Below, in pieces: positions 41,973-53,961 of a stretch of DNA of 64,000 nt (position 1 is the stretch's first letter; every line of letters begins with the position of its first letter). Position numbers and translations under genes: made by a program. Source of the DNA: Isochrysis galbana (taxonomy: Eukaryota > Haptophyta > Isochrysidales > Isochrysidaceae); the NCBI GenBank assembly GCA_018136815.1, contig CM030940.1, positions 554,443 to 618,442 on the forward strand. The letters are read 5' to 3'. The notes below the pieces were generated by a model. That model made no database searches and was not told the origin of the DNA. It saw only the letters and a list, made by a program, of their open reading frames with translations.

Positions 41973-43991
41973 TCAGAAGAACGCAGAGGGTGTATCGAGC
42001 AGAGAGACGAGGGTGCGATCCGATGGCGACAGGCGTGCGAGAGCCTCGGAGCGACAGCGAACGAAGGTAGGCGAGGCAAGGGCAGCGTGCGCAAATGCGT
42101 GGGAGCCAAACCACGGGGAACCGCGCGACGATCCCGACGAGTACCACCACTGCCCGAGGACGAAGACCGCGTGCTGCGGCCGCATCATTGGACCTGCAGG
42201 GTTGGCAACAGACGGGCGGGCTGAGACGGGCAAATGGGAGACATGAGCAATGGGGCCACTGTGCGAGGACGGTGCGAGACGATGCGAGCGGCGCGGGGCC
42301 TGATGATCCGAGCCGGTGGTCTCGGATCCCACGGGAGCTTCGATCGCGTGCGACGTCGGCGGGGCTGAGACGGTCTGAGATTGTGATTCTGCAGCCCGCT
42401 TTCTCATCTGAGGCTTACGAAGAGGCGGGAAGGGGTGAGCATCATCATAGGCGGTGACGAGTGACTCGCAGCGGCGAAGCAGTTCGGCTAGCGGCTCCCA
42501 TGTGGCCGCAGCTTTCGCGTAACCACGCCACTTGACGAGATACTGCCTGGAATCACCTCGACCCTTGCGGTCAAGGAGTGAATCCACCAGATACTCATCT
42601 CTTTGGACGGGGTCTTCATCTGTGAGGGTATAGTAGGGACGGAGGTTAGTCACATGCACCTCCTCGGAGAGGAGGCGATTTTCTTGGTCGCGTAGTCGGT
42701 AGCGGCCAGCGCCAAGCGCCTCAGCAATGCGGTATGGTCCGCTGTAGTGGTAGAGGAGCTTGTTGCGGTGTCCTGGAATCTTGCGAACCACCCTATCACC
42801 TGGAGTAAATTGGATGGGGGGAGAGTGAGTGCGTAGCGTGTCAGCAAGTGCGTCGGCTTGAGACTCTAAAGTTGCATCATAAGCCGCGGCCCACGCCGCC
42901 TTTAAACGACAATGCATTTTCCAAGCGTACGAGCGAATTTCCTGAGGTAACTCGGGAGGTGGGCCAGTGTCAGGTGGATCAGAAAGCTGGGCAGGCAGGC
43001 GAAGCTCACGGCCATAGAGCAAGGCAGCAGGCGACATGCGGGTAATGCGATTGGCTGAAGCGCGCATGCTCATTAGAAAGAACGGGAGATGATCGACCCA
43101 ATGACCGCCGCCTTCATCGGTAGCACGAGCCATGTTGATCAATGTTTGCTGAGCTCGTTCGACCAGGCCCACGCTCTCGTGATGATGAGGTGTGCTCGGC
43201 CGCAAGTCGGTGCCGGTGCGCTCGAGGATGACCGAGGTGAGTTGACTAGCGAGATTGCTGCCGGAGTCCGAGCGAAGTTGCCTTGGTACTCCGTGCCGAG
43301 AGACGACGTACGACATGAAGGCGTGAAGAGCGTCGGCACTCGAGGGGTCGCCGTTGTGAGGGGCCGCCTCGATCCAACGAGTGAGCGAGTCTACGAAAAC
43401 GAGGAGCTTGTCGAAGCCTTGAGAGCCCTTGATGAAGTCGTGCGTAGGAGCCATCGACACGACGTCGCAAAAGACGATGTCGAACGGATAGGCGCCGACC
43501 TGCGGTCCCTTTGGATCGTCTCTTGTCGGTACTCGTCGGTAGAGTAGACCTGATTGCAACAGACATCGCGAAGATTCGCGACTGAGTCAACGCAAGCGAC
43601 GATGATCGAGGTCGGAGTTGCGAGGAGAGGAAGAGAGGAAGCGGATGAGGTCGTGGCAGTCGGGGTCCTCGGCCTGTGCCTCCTTGAGCGCCTCGGCGTT
43701 AGGTGTACCGACGTCGAGGTAGGAGAGGTTGATAGAATCCCTGGTCGTAGAGGACAATCTGGACGACCGTTCGTCAGCTTGCAGACTAGATGCCGTAGTG
43801 GTACGAGAACGAGAGGCGGCGACGGCTGGCGACTGATCATCCGATGCCGTGGTGGAGCGAGAGTTAGGGACGACGGCGGCTAGTAGCTGCCCACCCCCCT
43901 GCTTAGGAGCGGACGTCTCCGACGTCTCATCGTCTGCCGCCACCAAGCGTGACACGCCATCAGCATCCTTTTGATTAGCACCTGGTTTGTG
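41973..43991 (-). pseudogene. RNase H tail plus chromodomain integrase, copy 2
   Basis: Translation identical to copy 1 over the 528-codon integrase part (43559-41973), with the same D,D35E triad, GPY/F module and chromodomain. The same TGA (43587-43589) separates it from the RNase H tail (HKPGANQKDADGVSRL from 43991). Shared damage shows that deletion and stop codon preceded the tandem duplication. Confidence 0.85.
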
Positions 43992-44988
43992 CTAGACGGT
44001 GAAATTGAGCCGCGGCAGAAATCGTATCGGACATGCGTTGCGGGTTGGAATGAATCCACCTCAGGCCAGCGTTCGAGAGATAGGTGCACGGCGGGTGCGA
44101 GATAATCAAGTCCCACCCGAGGTCTTGGACGAGATCTGCGTCCCCGTCGAAGTGCGGAATGTAGTTGACCTCGGACGGAAACAAATCACATGTCGCCACA
44201 TCTGCACCAGCAAGCAGAAACATGGACGAGACAACTCCACTTGTCTCGCCGATAACCAAGACGCGAGGAGAGGAGATGCCGTCGGTCTTCACGGCATCGA
44301 CGTCACGCCTAATGTCGCCGAGCGTGACACAAATGTTGTCGAAGTGGATAGGTAGTACCTGAGCCGGAGACTCAGGCGATTGGCTAGGGCGTAGAACAAG
44401 CTGCGCCGCCTCGGCAATATCTTTCGGCATTACGTGCGCGGCACCGTGGGCGGCGGCGCGTTGGAAAGCGAGATCGATAACGTTCGAGAGGGTCTCGCCC
44501 TCCTTCAAGGAAGGGCGAGTGCGCGTGAGATGAACGAGCAAGTCTTCAGCGGCTTGAACCAGAGTCAAGCGCGCTGAAACTTGGCAAGGCGGAACGACAG
44601 CAGAAACGTATACGGGATTGCGAGTGACCGGGATCGACGGAGACGCGGCGGCCAATGTGCGAGCCGTCTGAAAAGAACGGGACGCGGCAGCCAGAAGAGA
44701 TTCGGACGAGAATAGAGCAGGCTGAGCACGGAACAATCGACGGAGTGCGCGTTGTACGACGGAGGGTATGTTGGCGAATACACCTCTGTCAGCGAACGAC
44801 TCATCAGACGAGCTAGTCGGTATCGGTCGCCAACCCAATCGGGTGGGCGCGACCATCGTAGGCGGCGCGAGCCAACGGCGAACAGCGAGGGTGTAGGCCA
44901 CCGTCCATCCGGAGGGGCTAACCTCGCTGGCACGGCCAAGGCAGCTTAACGGCGAGTTTCGAGGGAACGAATTGGCCAGTCCATCCAA
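43975..44988 (-). CDS. Retroelement ORF with DNA methyltransferase-like domain, copy 2
   Basis: Protein identical to copy 1: 337 codons, methyltransferase-like residues 241-337, truncated after motif IV by the same junction to RNase H. The two identical copies cannot show selection, since the duplication is recent. Confidence 0.8.
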   Translation of the reverse strand: MDGLANSFPRNSPLSCLGRASEVSPSGWTVAYTLAVRRWLAPPTMVAPTRLGWRPIPTSSSDESFADRGVFANIPSVVQRALRRLFRAQPALFSSESLLAAASRSFQTARTLAAASPSIPVTRNPVYVSAVVPPCQVSARLTLVQAAEDLLVHLTRTRPSLKEGETLSNVIDLAFQRAAAHGAAHVMPKDIAEAAQLVLRPSQSPESPAQVLPIHFDNICVTLGDIRRDVDAVKTDGISSPRVLVIGETSGVVSSMFLLAGADVATCDLFPSEVNYIPHFDGDADLVQDLGWDLIISHPPCTYLSNAGLRWIHSNPQRMSDTISAAAQFHRLAQTRC

Positions 44989-44999
44989 GATTTGACTGG

Positions 45000-45202
45000 C
45001 TACGGGCTGGCTGCCTGGACTGGAGCAGGAGGGAGTCGGCCCCGTTCGATCGCGTTGGTGACCGCAGCGAGCTGCTGAGAGAATTGGGCTGCCATGGCCT
45101 GCATGAGCTCGATGTAGCGCAGCTCGACGGGGTTGAGCCCCGGTGAAGCCGAAGAGGTTGGCGGCGGAGCCGTAGCAGACGGTGGAGAAGGAGAGAGATG
45201 AA
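45000..45202 (-). pseudogene. gag 3' part, copy 2
   Basis: Same as 37249-37451. The left target-site duplication is at 45183-45202 and the adjoining A-run is one base shorter, which shifts the frame through the insertion junction but not within gag. Confidence 0.65.
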
Positions 45203-47391
45203 AAAAAAAAACCTTTTAATATTCTCGCCTCGCTCGTGGCACTGGAAGACGCTCACGAAGCCTCGCCCTTTTTCTACCCACTCCCCCACTCCCTGCCTTG
45301 CGGCAACTCCCCTCGTGCTCTACTTAGGGGCCCGGGTCGTGCGGGGGTTTCGAGCTAGGCGGGGTGCACCTGTCCCCATCGGTAGGTTCTCTCCTTCCTC
45401 CTGTTTTGATGGGTGACCTGTCTATACAGTAGTTGTTGCCGGGCGTCTTCATATAAATGCGTACGAGCGTTCGCTCAGCGTGTCCGTGGTCATGGACGGT
45501 CGTCCATCCGAGCTGTCGGTCTGAGCGGGGTGACGCGTCGCTTCATGCGAGTCTCTCGGCTAAGCCGAGAGCTTTCGCTACGAGGCCGAATTCCTCGCTG
45601 AGGTGTAGCCTGCCTTTCTCGTCTTCGACAAATATAGGGGTGCTGAGTTCTGTCGTTTTTTTGATCTTCGGTTTTCTGCCCTGGGCGGCCTTATATGTAC
45701 GCATGGAGTTGTGGGGGTCTGGTGAGGTCTTGCCTCGAACTAAGGTGGCAAACCTTATTAGAGTGGCTTCAAGGACTGGTATATAGTGGTAGTTGTACGC
45801 CTCGAAGTCAACTCTATAAAAGTCTTTTATTATGTATTTCCATGCTATTATATAGAGCGCTTTGAGGCTGTCGGGGGTGGTCATGCCGGGGTATGCGAAG
45901 AGTCTGTCTTTGATTTTTTGCGCTCTCGATCTCTTAGGAGGAGGCGTGTGCTTTGTCAGGGCGTCTATAGTTTCGAATATCTTTTTAGTCTCGGGGCACC
46001 ATGCCAGATGACACGATCCCTCTCTGTGGTCGCGGCATAGTCTACATTTAGTCGTTAGGCTATTTGGGAATCTGTTCCTAGTGCCGATCCTCCTATGAGT
46101 AATATGCTTGAAGTGCAGGTGCTTGTCCGTGTGTTTTAGCAGCGGCATTGCATATAGTCTAGCTATATGTATCCATTCATCTTTCGTGATGTTTAGTCTC
46201 TTCTCCCATGCGGACCTCGCCGCTTGCGAGACGTTTTTTCGGGTCGTTTTCGTCGCTTCCCTGGCGATGTCGGAGACGGTGATCGCGTCAAGAGCGACCC
46301 TTCCTTTCCGTATGGCGTACTCGTCCGCCAACGGGTATTCCATGAATCTCGGGCCTTTGTACCCGTTTTCCCATTTCGCTGGTGGATGGTAGTATTGGAT
46401 GTCTCCGGCTTCCGCTATTTTCCCGGTACCGGCTGTCTCTCCCAGGTAGTCGGTGTCGGTGTGTATCCAGATATTGTTAAATTTACTGATGTATCTGTCA
46501 TCCTCTGTGACTCTAACTTCACTGGGTAGTGTCATATCACCTAACTCCTGAGGCTGGGTGCCGCCAACCTGCGACTCTTCTCTTTTAGTGTTTTTGGGGG
46601 GGCGTTCTTTCGCTCGCTCCAACAGCCGTGTCGCGTAGTTTACGACTTCGTCCCATGAGTCAAGAAATTCTTTTTTGTGTATCACGCGGCCTTCGTGCGC
46701 GAAGGTTTCGGGCAGGTGCTCAACATACGCCGAGCACTCTTCCCTACTGTACGGCGTCGTGAGGGCGCCGTCTTTAAAAACGTTGTGGACCACGGTTGTG
46801 TGTAGTGATTCCCCGTAGACTGTGGCGTCCAAGAAGGCGTGGTCGCCCTCTTGGTGGAAGGATAGTTCAAAATTTGCGTCCGATTCCATGGCGCCTTGCT
46901 CCTCATCTGAGGGCGGCTCCTGAGAGGCAAGGGCGGTCGGAGGTGGTGGGATTGTGGGTGGGTCTATGTGTGCAGCTGGCGTGTCTGTGTGGCGTACGCC
47001 CCAAGGCGCATCCAAATAGTTCCTCGTCTGTGTGATCTTCTGTTGTGTTGCTGGAGGATCAAGGTCAATGAGCATGTTGTGATTGGTGTTGAGGTTGTGC
47101 CCATAGGGGCCACCCGGTCTCGGGCCGCGCCGCCGAGGCAGCGCGGCCGTCGCCAGGGCGAGAGAGGCCTCTGCCATAAGGCATGCCTTGTGGGTGAGTG
47201 TCTCTGCTGGTCTGGTGTTGGTGTGATGCTTGTCACAGCCTGTGGCCCACCATGGGGTGGGCCAGCATGGCTGCCTTCCTTGGTGTGGCCGGGGCCACGG
47301 GCCGTGCGGCGCGACCGGGGTCGCGCTCACCTGCTCGGCCTCTGCGGGCGGTCGCGGTCGCTTCGCCAGCGACAGTTCCATGGGTACCGGG
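45203..47391 (-). mobile_element. LINE-derived insertion, copy 2 (5'-truncated by array edge)
   Basis: Identical to the copy 1 insertion up to 47391, where the array ends inside the ORF1-like start. Its ORF reads from MELSLAK (ATG at 47381) to 45543, 612 residues, lacking the first 22 residues of copy 1. Zinc-knuckle and C-terminal parts are intact. It abuts unrelated sequence at 47392. Confidence 0.7.
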
Positions 47392-47685
47392 AGATATATT
47401 CTGACGGACTTTTACAATATCCAATATGGCAACGCGGACTGTAGGTCCGCTAGGACCATCTTAAGAATGATACTGGCGAGACACCACCTATTAGTAACGG
47501 CGAAGGTCGGGTTCTTTCAAAGGCTAAAAAAACAACGGGAGAACATGGGGCTACACGCCCCGAGCAACAAACATATTCGGAAGATGATACGCCCTCTTTA
47601 CGCGGTGGACAAAGATTTCAACCTAGAAGCATCGGAGGACCTCTTGCAGGCGGCGAGAGGCCTGGATATACGAAACATCAACTAG
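47392..47685 (+). pseudogene. Unassigned ORF fragment at right array junction
   Basis: The plus-strand frame from the array edge to a TAG at 47683-47685 encodes about 97 residues with normal protein composition (DFYNIQYGNADCRSARTIL, LLVTAKVGFFQRLKKQRENM, KMIRPLYAVDKDFNLEASED). It is more AT-rich than the host genes. I do not recognise it; it is likely the 3' end of another transposon ORF cut by the array insertion. Confidence 0.35.
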
Positions 47686-47899
47686 GATAGCCAGAGCTAG
47701 ACCTCTTTAGTAGAAACTCCAAGGGATATCAAGGAAAATTCGTATGAGACATAAGACCTAAGGAACGGAAATGCGAGCCGACGTTAGAACGAAGGAGGAG
47801 CCACAGTCTCCCACCCCCTTCTCTCCAACTCCTGGCCGAAGCAGCGCGCGCGGCCTCCCCGGAACCAGCTTCTCCGCCAAACAGCCAAAGAGGGAACTG

Positions 47900-48501
47900 G
47901 GAAAGGGGGAGGGGGTTGATAGGGGTAAAGGCGGGTAGTAGGGAGGTACAGCCAGCACACTGCCTCATGCCGCGTATGTAGCGGGGATTTTTAAGAAGAT
48001 TTTTTTTTAGGATGAATGCGACAAGATGGAGCTTTCTGTGCTTCTTGTGGATGCTTCTCTTTGGGGCCGGCCGCCTCAGCGTACGACTTCTGTGCAGTGT
48101 TGTTTGAGGGGTTGGAAGCCGTAAAGGCTCCAATGATTGATTGTTGAGTCAAGTGCCCGCCACCGTGGGGTGCACTGAAGGTAGGAGTTGCCGCCCATGG
48201 GGGTGGCAGCAAGGCTGCCACCCACCATGGGGAGTCCTTGTTGTGGTGGCATGGCGGCTGAGGCAGGCGGCAGGGCCAGAGGCTGGCTCTGTTGACCTGC
48301 AGGGAACAGGACTCTGCACTTTGCATGCTCCCTGCTTGTGTGGCTGCTGGGGAGGAGAGGGCGGGAGGAGCTCATGTCAACATCGCTGTCGGTCAGGGGG
48401 GCGGCCTGCGAGCGCTTTGGCTCCGGCGGCTTGGGGCGACCCCGGTGGGGCGTCGTGGCGGCGGGGGGCTTGGAGGTGGGAGCGGTCGGCGCGCGCTCCA
48501 T
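47900..48501 (-). pseudogene. LINE ORF1-like relic
   Basis: ATG at 48501 (MERAPTAPTSKPPAATTPHR) opens a Pro/Ser-rich frame of about 140 codons. A frame change follows, after which the sequence reads SYAEAAGPKEKHPQEAQK, the kind of start seen in LINE ORF1 proteins. About 47910-48012 continues into the dispersed repeat shared with 9565-9660 and 16405-16500 (ATTTTTAAGAAGATTTTTTT block). Related to the N-terminus of the LINE-derived ORF at 37793-39697. Confidence 0.5.
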
Positions 48502-48916
48502 CGCTGAAACTATAACAATAGTTTTTTCACTTATTTTATTATAATAGATGTGTTGTGGTTATAGCACATACTATGGAAGAAATGGGTCAAGGACTCAGTT
48601 CCGGTTGTGCAATTTGCGTAGCACCACCGCCTAGACCTAATACCACACACATACAACTTGGCGGCGAAAAATCTACAACCAGATGCTTTCTGATTGGTAC
48701 TAGCGCTTGCGTGCCGGAGACCGAACGACAAGCGGCTAACAACGTTAGTCGACAATTTCACGACGGCTGTCGTTGATCATAGATGGAGACTTGTGAAGGG
48801 GATTAAAGGTCCCGGAGCGTAGTTGTGTCTGAGCCACCTCATACCCGAATTTGCGCTCCACATGAGACGCAATTAACCTCGAACTTGTAGATGGCATGCT
48901 GCATTTGCAAACGCTC

Positions 48917-51900
48917 TCAAGCGCGTTGTTGCACGCGAGTCGGATTGGTGCCGGGGGCTTCAAGCTGTTGTAGGCCTTTGAGCTCGAGAAGATATCTTTG
49001 TGGGGTAAGCAAGCTGGTCGCTCCCACGAAAATGTCAATGCGCATTCTTGAGCCGAGGTCCAGTAACTCTCGCATCTCTGCGTAAGTCACGCCCCCAGCT
49101 ACGAAAATGACGAGTCGCCGTCGCCGCCGGTCTGTAGCGTTGGCATTGACGACAACATCGGTCAAGTTGCTTCCTAGGCTCGGGTCGGATGACATAGTCG
49201 CCCAGCTCGCTAAGCGGACAGGTGGCGCGTCGGTATCTTCAGCCGCGAGATCATCGTCGAACGGGTTAGACCGGCTGTGTAGGCCACTGGTCATAGTAGC
49301 ACCACCACGAGCATCGTGAGCCCCATCCGTCCGGCGAATGTATGCATATCGTTGATCGTCGAGACAACCTGTCATCGCGGCGTGTGCTATCCGCCGGATT
49401 GGAGGGCAATAGCGCGAGACATCGTAGCCGGGGTCCTCGTTGATTGGGCTTGGTGAGGCAGCAGAGGCGGCCGGAGCAGAATGATGGGTGCCCAAGTCAG
49501 GGCTAGGAGGCAAGTGCAACACGCTGTCTCGTGTACCGCCTGTCGGAAGCAGGATGGAGAGAGGGTGATACGACAGGGCACCCGAATTGAGCTCGAGCCC
49601 ACCAAAGTAACGCGCCCATCAAAGTAACGCGAGCCAAAGGCATAGTCTCGCTACGTTTGACGGAGAACAATGAGCAGGCTCTCCTAGGAGGCCAGGGAGG
49701 GAGGCGTCACGCACCCGTCTCTCTCATTGGCCTCTGTCGATCGAGCTGGCCCGGAACCATGGACACATTGAGGTGAAACAAGTTGAGCATCGCAACCTAG
49801 ACGGCGTCGATCAGGGTGAGCAGGGGTAGTGACGTGGGCATACAGGGAACGCGGTGCAGCCAATATTGCATCTATGTGTACACGAGTGAGATGCGGCGGG
49901 GGCCATTTGACGAGAGGTGGCATAAGCGATGGGGGGCTCGTAGGGAACACCTGATCCTCCGGTCCGATCCCAGCAGCGTCCATCATTCGCCTCCTATCGT
50001 CGGGCTTGATCCCCCCATGGACGATGGCGTAAATCATCAAGAGACGGAGGCCATCAATAGGCGAAAGTGGCGTGGACGCGCGAAAGAGGCCCTCAAGCTC
50101 GGAGAGCGCGGCGTCAGCCCTGTATGATCCGAGGATGAGAGGAGGACGGCTAAGAACACGCCGCAAGTACAAACGGTCGCAGTGCTACCAGGTGACGCGT
50201 GACGTTGTGCAGACGCACTTGAATGACTTGCCGTCGGCGCTCTCCCCGCAAGCCATCGATTGCTCGAGCAGGGCTACCTTCTCTAGGCTGAACATCTCGT
50301 ACCTGAGAGCGAGACGGGTGAATTTTTGTGTCATGGAGCGTGGAGCTGCAATGGTTTGCCACTTGAGTATACCACCAAGCGAGCGCCGGGCGTCAAGCAC
50401 GGCCCGCTTCGACGGCGGGCCATGACCTCTCTGATTACGTATTTTCGACCTCACCGATTGACAAGATCTGATGTGAGTGAGATGTGCAATGACCATCGAC
50501 TCATGGCCTCTTGGAATTTTGGCATCGCACGCAATCCCTCCGCCATGGCCTTCAAATCGGCCCCACCGCGATTCAGGCTGGTGGACGCGTGGTTCGCCGC
50601 CAAGAACGACTTATAATCGGCATCAATCGCCTGAATGCACACGGGCAAAGGGTAAATAGAGAAAGACGGGGCCACGTCTCATGAAATTGGGTCAGGAGCG
50701 GGGCGGCGAAGGTAAAAGAGATGCAGCGCGATTGGCACCTCGGTCAGATCCGCAATGTGCATATGCCGATACTTGAGCCAGAGAGGATCCGACTCAGAGA
50801 GGAGCACCTCCCTTGAGAGCGTCCGGTTGTTGTTTCCCTGGTAGGTGTACCTGAGAACATAGGGCGTGGGGGGGGGGGGGGGGGGGGGGGGATCTGGCTC
50901 GGTCGACCTGAACAATGAAAGGTCCAAGGGAGGAAGTAGGGCGAAGGCGGAAAGGTGGCGGTGAGCAAGGCAGGGGGAAGGACCTGTATCTGCCATCATC
51001 CGTGATTGGCAAGAGGTCGTATGCCATCGCTTGGTACGTGAACTCGTGCAGCAGCGGGGAGAGCGGGTCGAACGAGCGGTCCAATACCAGGAGAACGGGC
51101 CGATCTCCATCCGGTCCACTGCCGCTATCTGCCCTCCTTCCGACATCACCACCCTTTGTAGGTGCCACACGGCGAGGGGCTTGGACACGCTCAGGCAGAG
51201 AGGCGGAAAGCGCATCGAGCTTTTCCTGTGTGGCAGCAGCGATTGAGGAGGCGATTGGACCCGGACCCGATCGCACGATAGGCATCTGCCAGCTGAATGA
51301 GTCTCCAGCATCACACAAGGCCGGGAACACAGTCGACAAGCTCGTCGCCAGGCGGTACGCCTCCTGCAGTGGTGCAGGGGGTAGGCTGAGCGGGTTGTCG
51401 CCTTGCGAGCGGGGGGTGATGAAGTCTGTGGCACACTCAGCATGCAGCGCGCCTCGTGTGGAGCAGGCACTGGTGAGCGTCGGAGGGGCAGTTTGAAGGC
51501 CGCGGCGGACTGACGCACCTGCAGCTTGCTCTGCGAGGTCCGCGGCGAGGTATCGCCCTTGAACAGAGCGTGGAACGACGATGCGGACGCAGGCGTCGTG
51601 AAAACGTTCGACTCGTGCAGAACGTATTCGATGGCCACCTCATGCAACGCGCGCACGTGCGGGAAGGCCGACGACTTCCGTAGCTTGGTCATGAGCGGGT
51701 CGGAGAGCCGCGAGGTGAAGAATAGATACGCTCCACGGTATGAAGGCGCCGCCGGCTCGCGGAAATCTTCAATCACGCGATTGACTGACTCGACAGAGGG
51801 TGTGAGCAGGTAGACGGCGGGCAGCTCTCTGAGCGGCTGACGGCGGAGGTAGCTGCCGTCTGCCGCCTTCATCGTCACATTTTCAACGAGGTGGACTCCG

Positions 51901-52169
51901 TACTCCATGACTTCAGAAAGCCGGAAAAGCGATGAAAGCAACCGCATGCTTGCGTCATCGACCAGCAACACAACACCGGGCGGCCCAGGACTCAGCCCGC
52001 CCAGCAGGGTGGTGACGAGACGTCGGCGGGCGAGCTCGCGCAACCCACCCGTACCGGTGCCCACGTACGGCTGGCGCCCCGCCTCCCACACGCGCTCCTC
52101 GCCAATGGAGTCAAAGGTGGCCGCAGGAGGAGCAGCACCCCGCTTCTTGCGCCTCCGCCGCCACAGCAT
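48917..52169 (-). CDS. Sec1/Munc18 (SM) family syntaxin-binding protein
   Basis: SM proteins clasp syntaxin-type SNAREs and promote vesicle fusion. Minus-strand exons: 52169-51519, 51363-50984, 50850-50739, 50630-50455, 50302-50219, 50119-49951, and a last exon beginning near 49550 and ending with the stop at 48917. Phases agree for exons 1-6; the exon 6/7 join is unresolved and may hide a small exon. Signs of the family: domain 1 with [20 protein letters not shown] and HESNVF (exon 1); [37 protein letters not shown] (exon 2), then [21 protein letters not shown] (exon 3); [17 protein letters not shown] (exon 4); [15 protein letters not shown] (exon 5); [14 protein letters not shown] (exon 6); [12 protein letters not shown] and the C-terminal [20 protein letters not shown] with [11 protein letters not shown] (last exon). 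These favour the Sec1/Munc18 branch over Vps45 or Sly1. Divergent to the B56 gene. Confidence 0.85.
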
Positions 52170-53961
52170 CTTCTCTCTTGCGAGCGCTGCAGGCGCGGTG
52201 GCTCGGTTCACTCGTGCCCGCTCTCGCCGCTTCGTTCGCGCGCGCTCGCTACGAGAGAGAGGAAAGGAGGGTGAGGGGTCAGCCGCGGGCGGCGCGGCTG
52301 GTGGCCGGTCCCAGCGTCCTTGCCGCCCCTCCCTTCCTCCCTCCCCCCCCAACGTTTAACCTTAGTGCACGCTGCCGTGGGCGTACGGCGTCTCCTCTCT
52401 AGAGCTCTATTGTACTCGCTCGCTCGTAGAGTTCTAAAGTTGGAATATTGCTCTTCACTAGTGACGCTTTTAGACATTTGCGGCATGCTCGGTCAAAAGG
52501 AGGCGCTCTAAATGGGGAGTGCGGGGGCGTGGGATGCGGAGGGGGCAGCGCGTCGGTTGCGGCCCCCCCCCCCCCCCGCGGGGGGGGCGGGGGGGGGGGG
52601 GGGGGGGACGAGAGGGGGGAGGGGCAAGCGCGCCGCCGCCGCCGCCCTCTCTCTCTCCCCCCCCCCCCTTTCCCCCCCCCCCGCCTTGCCGCCGCCGCCC
52701 GCGTGCGCGCGCCCCCCCTCCCCCCCCCCCCCCCCCGCCCCCTTCCCCGCTCCCCGCTCCCCGCCTCCTCCCCTTCTTCCTCTCTCCGCGCCTTTCCTCT
52801 TATAATGAACTGAAGCCCCCCCCCACCCCCGCCATAACCCCCCCCCCCCCACCCAGAGGGAGAGCGAGTGGAGGGGTGAGGGCGCCCCTGCCCGGCGTGT
52901 AGAGGGGGGGAAGGCTCTGGTAGGGGGCACCAGCTCACGCTGGCCAGCGCCCTGCCGGCGCGACCACGCTAACGGACCGCCTTCCTCTGACGCAACAGGC
53001 GCCGCGTCGCCCCCTCCGGCCCCCGTCGGCAGCCATGCTGCAGATGGCCAAGAAGAAGCTAGTGCGCTCGCCCCCCCCCCCGCCTTCCCCTCTTTTCCCC
53101 TTCTCCCTCAGCACCCCTGGCGAGAGAAAGGGCGCCATGGGCATGCGAGGTGTACCAGTGAGCCAGACACGAATCCGCCACAGCTGAACTGCGCACTGCA
53201 GATATGGGAGGCAGCCCTGCGGAAGATGGGTGCTGCCAAATGGCAGGCGTGGATGGGCGGCATGCGGCAGACCGGCTGGATGGCTGGGGATCAGGGGATG
53301 AGGCGAGGATGGTTCTTTGTCTGTCTGCATTTCGCCTGGAATTCTGCCTCCCTCACCCATCAACACTTTAGCACGGAGCACGGCTGTGTTGCCCCACCAG
53401 CCCACTCTGTGTTAATCAGCCTCCCATTTTGGTGGCTTCCTTCGGAAACGGGAAAGGGCGGGCGGGAGGGGATTCAGCTGCGCACGCGATAAGTTTCGGT
53501 GGCAATCGTGCGCATCCTGACCTCACTTACCGTGCATGCTGTCGTAGGGCACGAGCGACAACCGGGCCACACCGCAGCCATCGGGGGGCTCAGGCGCTGG
53601 TGGAGCGCGCAAGCCTGGTGCCGCCCCGGCGGCTGGCAGCGGCGGCAAGACGGGTGCGCTAGGCCTACCACATGCAAGCATGCATAGCCATGGGCACCAC
53701 CTGAGCCATTCCTGCCAGGCCTTTCTCCGCATGTGAGCGGGCCAGCAGAGCAAGCTTGGTGATTTGCCCGAGGGACAGTGTGCAGCCTGCCGTCAGCAGC
53801 CTTGAATGGGATCATGCGAACGCTTGCCTCGCTGCGGCTTGCCACATTCCCGCTTGATGCTGCTCTCAGCTTCTATGCACCAGAGCCGTCTGCCAACAAC
53901 CAACGCACCTCCCTGACTGCCAACCCGTGTCTCAGCGCCAGCTGGATCGAAGTCGAGCACC
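52170..53961. promoter_or_regulatory. Divergent intergenic region with G/C homopolymers
   Basis: Lies between the starts of the SM gene (minus) and the B56 gene (plus), so it should hold both promoters. About 52560-52860 is made of long C- and G-runs with (GCC)n, giving spurious Pro/Gly ORFs on both strands. A short AUG string at 53035 (MLQMAKKKL) ends at a GTGCGC donor-like site and could be a 5' exon, but no joining acceptor is proven. Confidence 0.4.

Larger units (their letters stand above)
32440..47391 (-). mobile_element. Head-to-tail tandem array (about 1.93 copies) of a Ty3/gypsy-like element
   Basis: Positions 32440-39641 and 40188-47391 are nearly identical (offset 7748-7751). The only differences I found are G-run lengths near 34080-34135 / 41825-41880, one A-run (37451 / 45202) and a substitution near 32469. 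The intervening 546 bp completes the first unit, so the period is about 7.75 kb and the second unit lacks only that segment. Minus-strand order in each unit: LTR-like region, gag start, LINE insertion, gag end, methyltransferase-like ORF, RNase H tail plus integrase. A tandem LTR-gag-pol-LTR-gag-pol arrangement is what LTR recombination or unequal exchange gives. An assembly duplication is the main alternative. Confidence 0.85.

Noticed and set aside
53035-53070. Possible 5' exon MLQMAKKKL ending at a GTGCGC donor
   Set aside because: No acceptor gives a supported continuation; the B56 gene already has a good ATG in exon 1.
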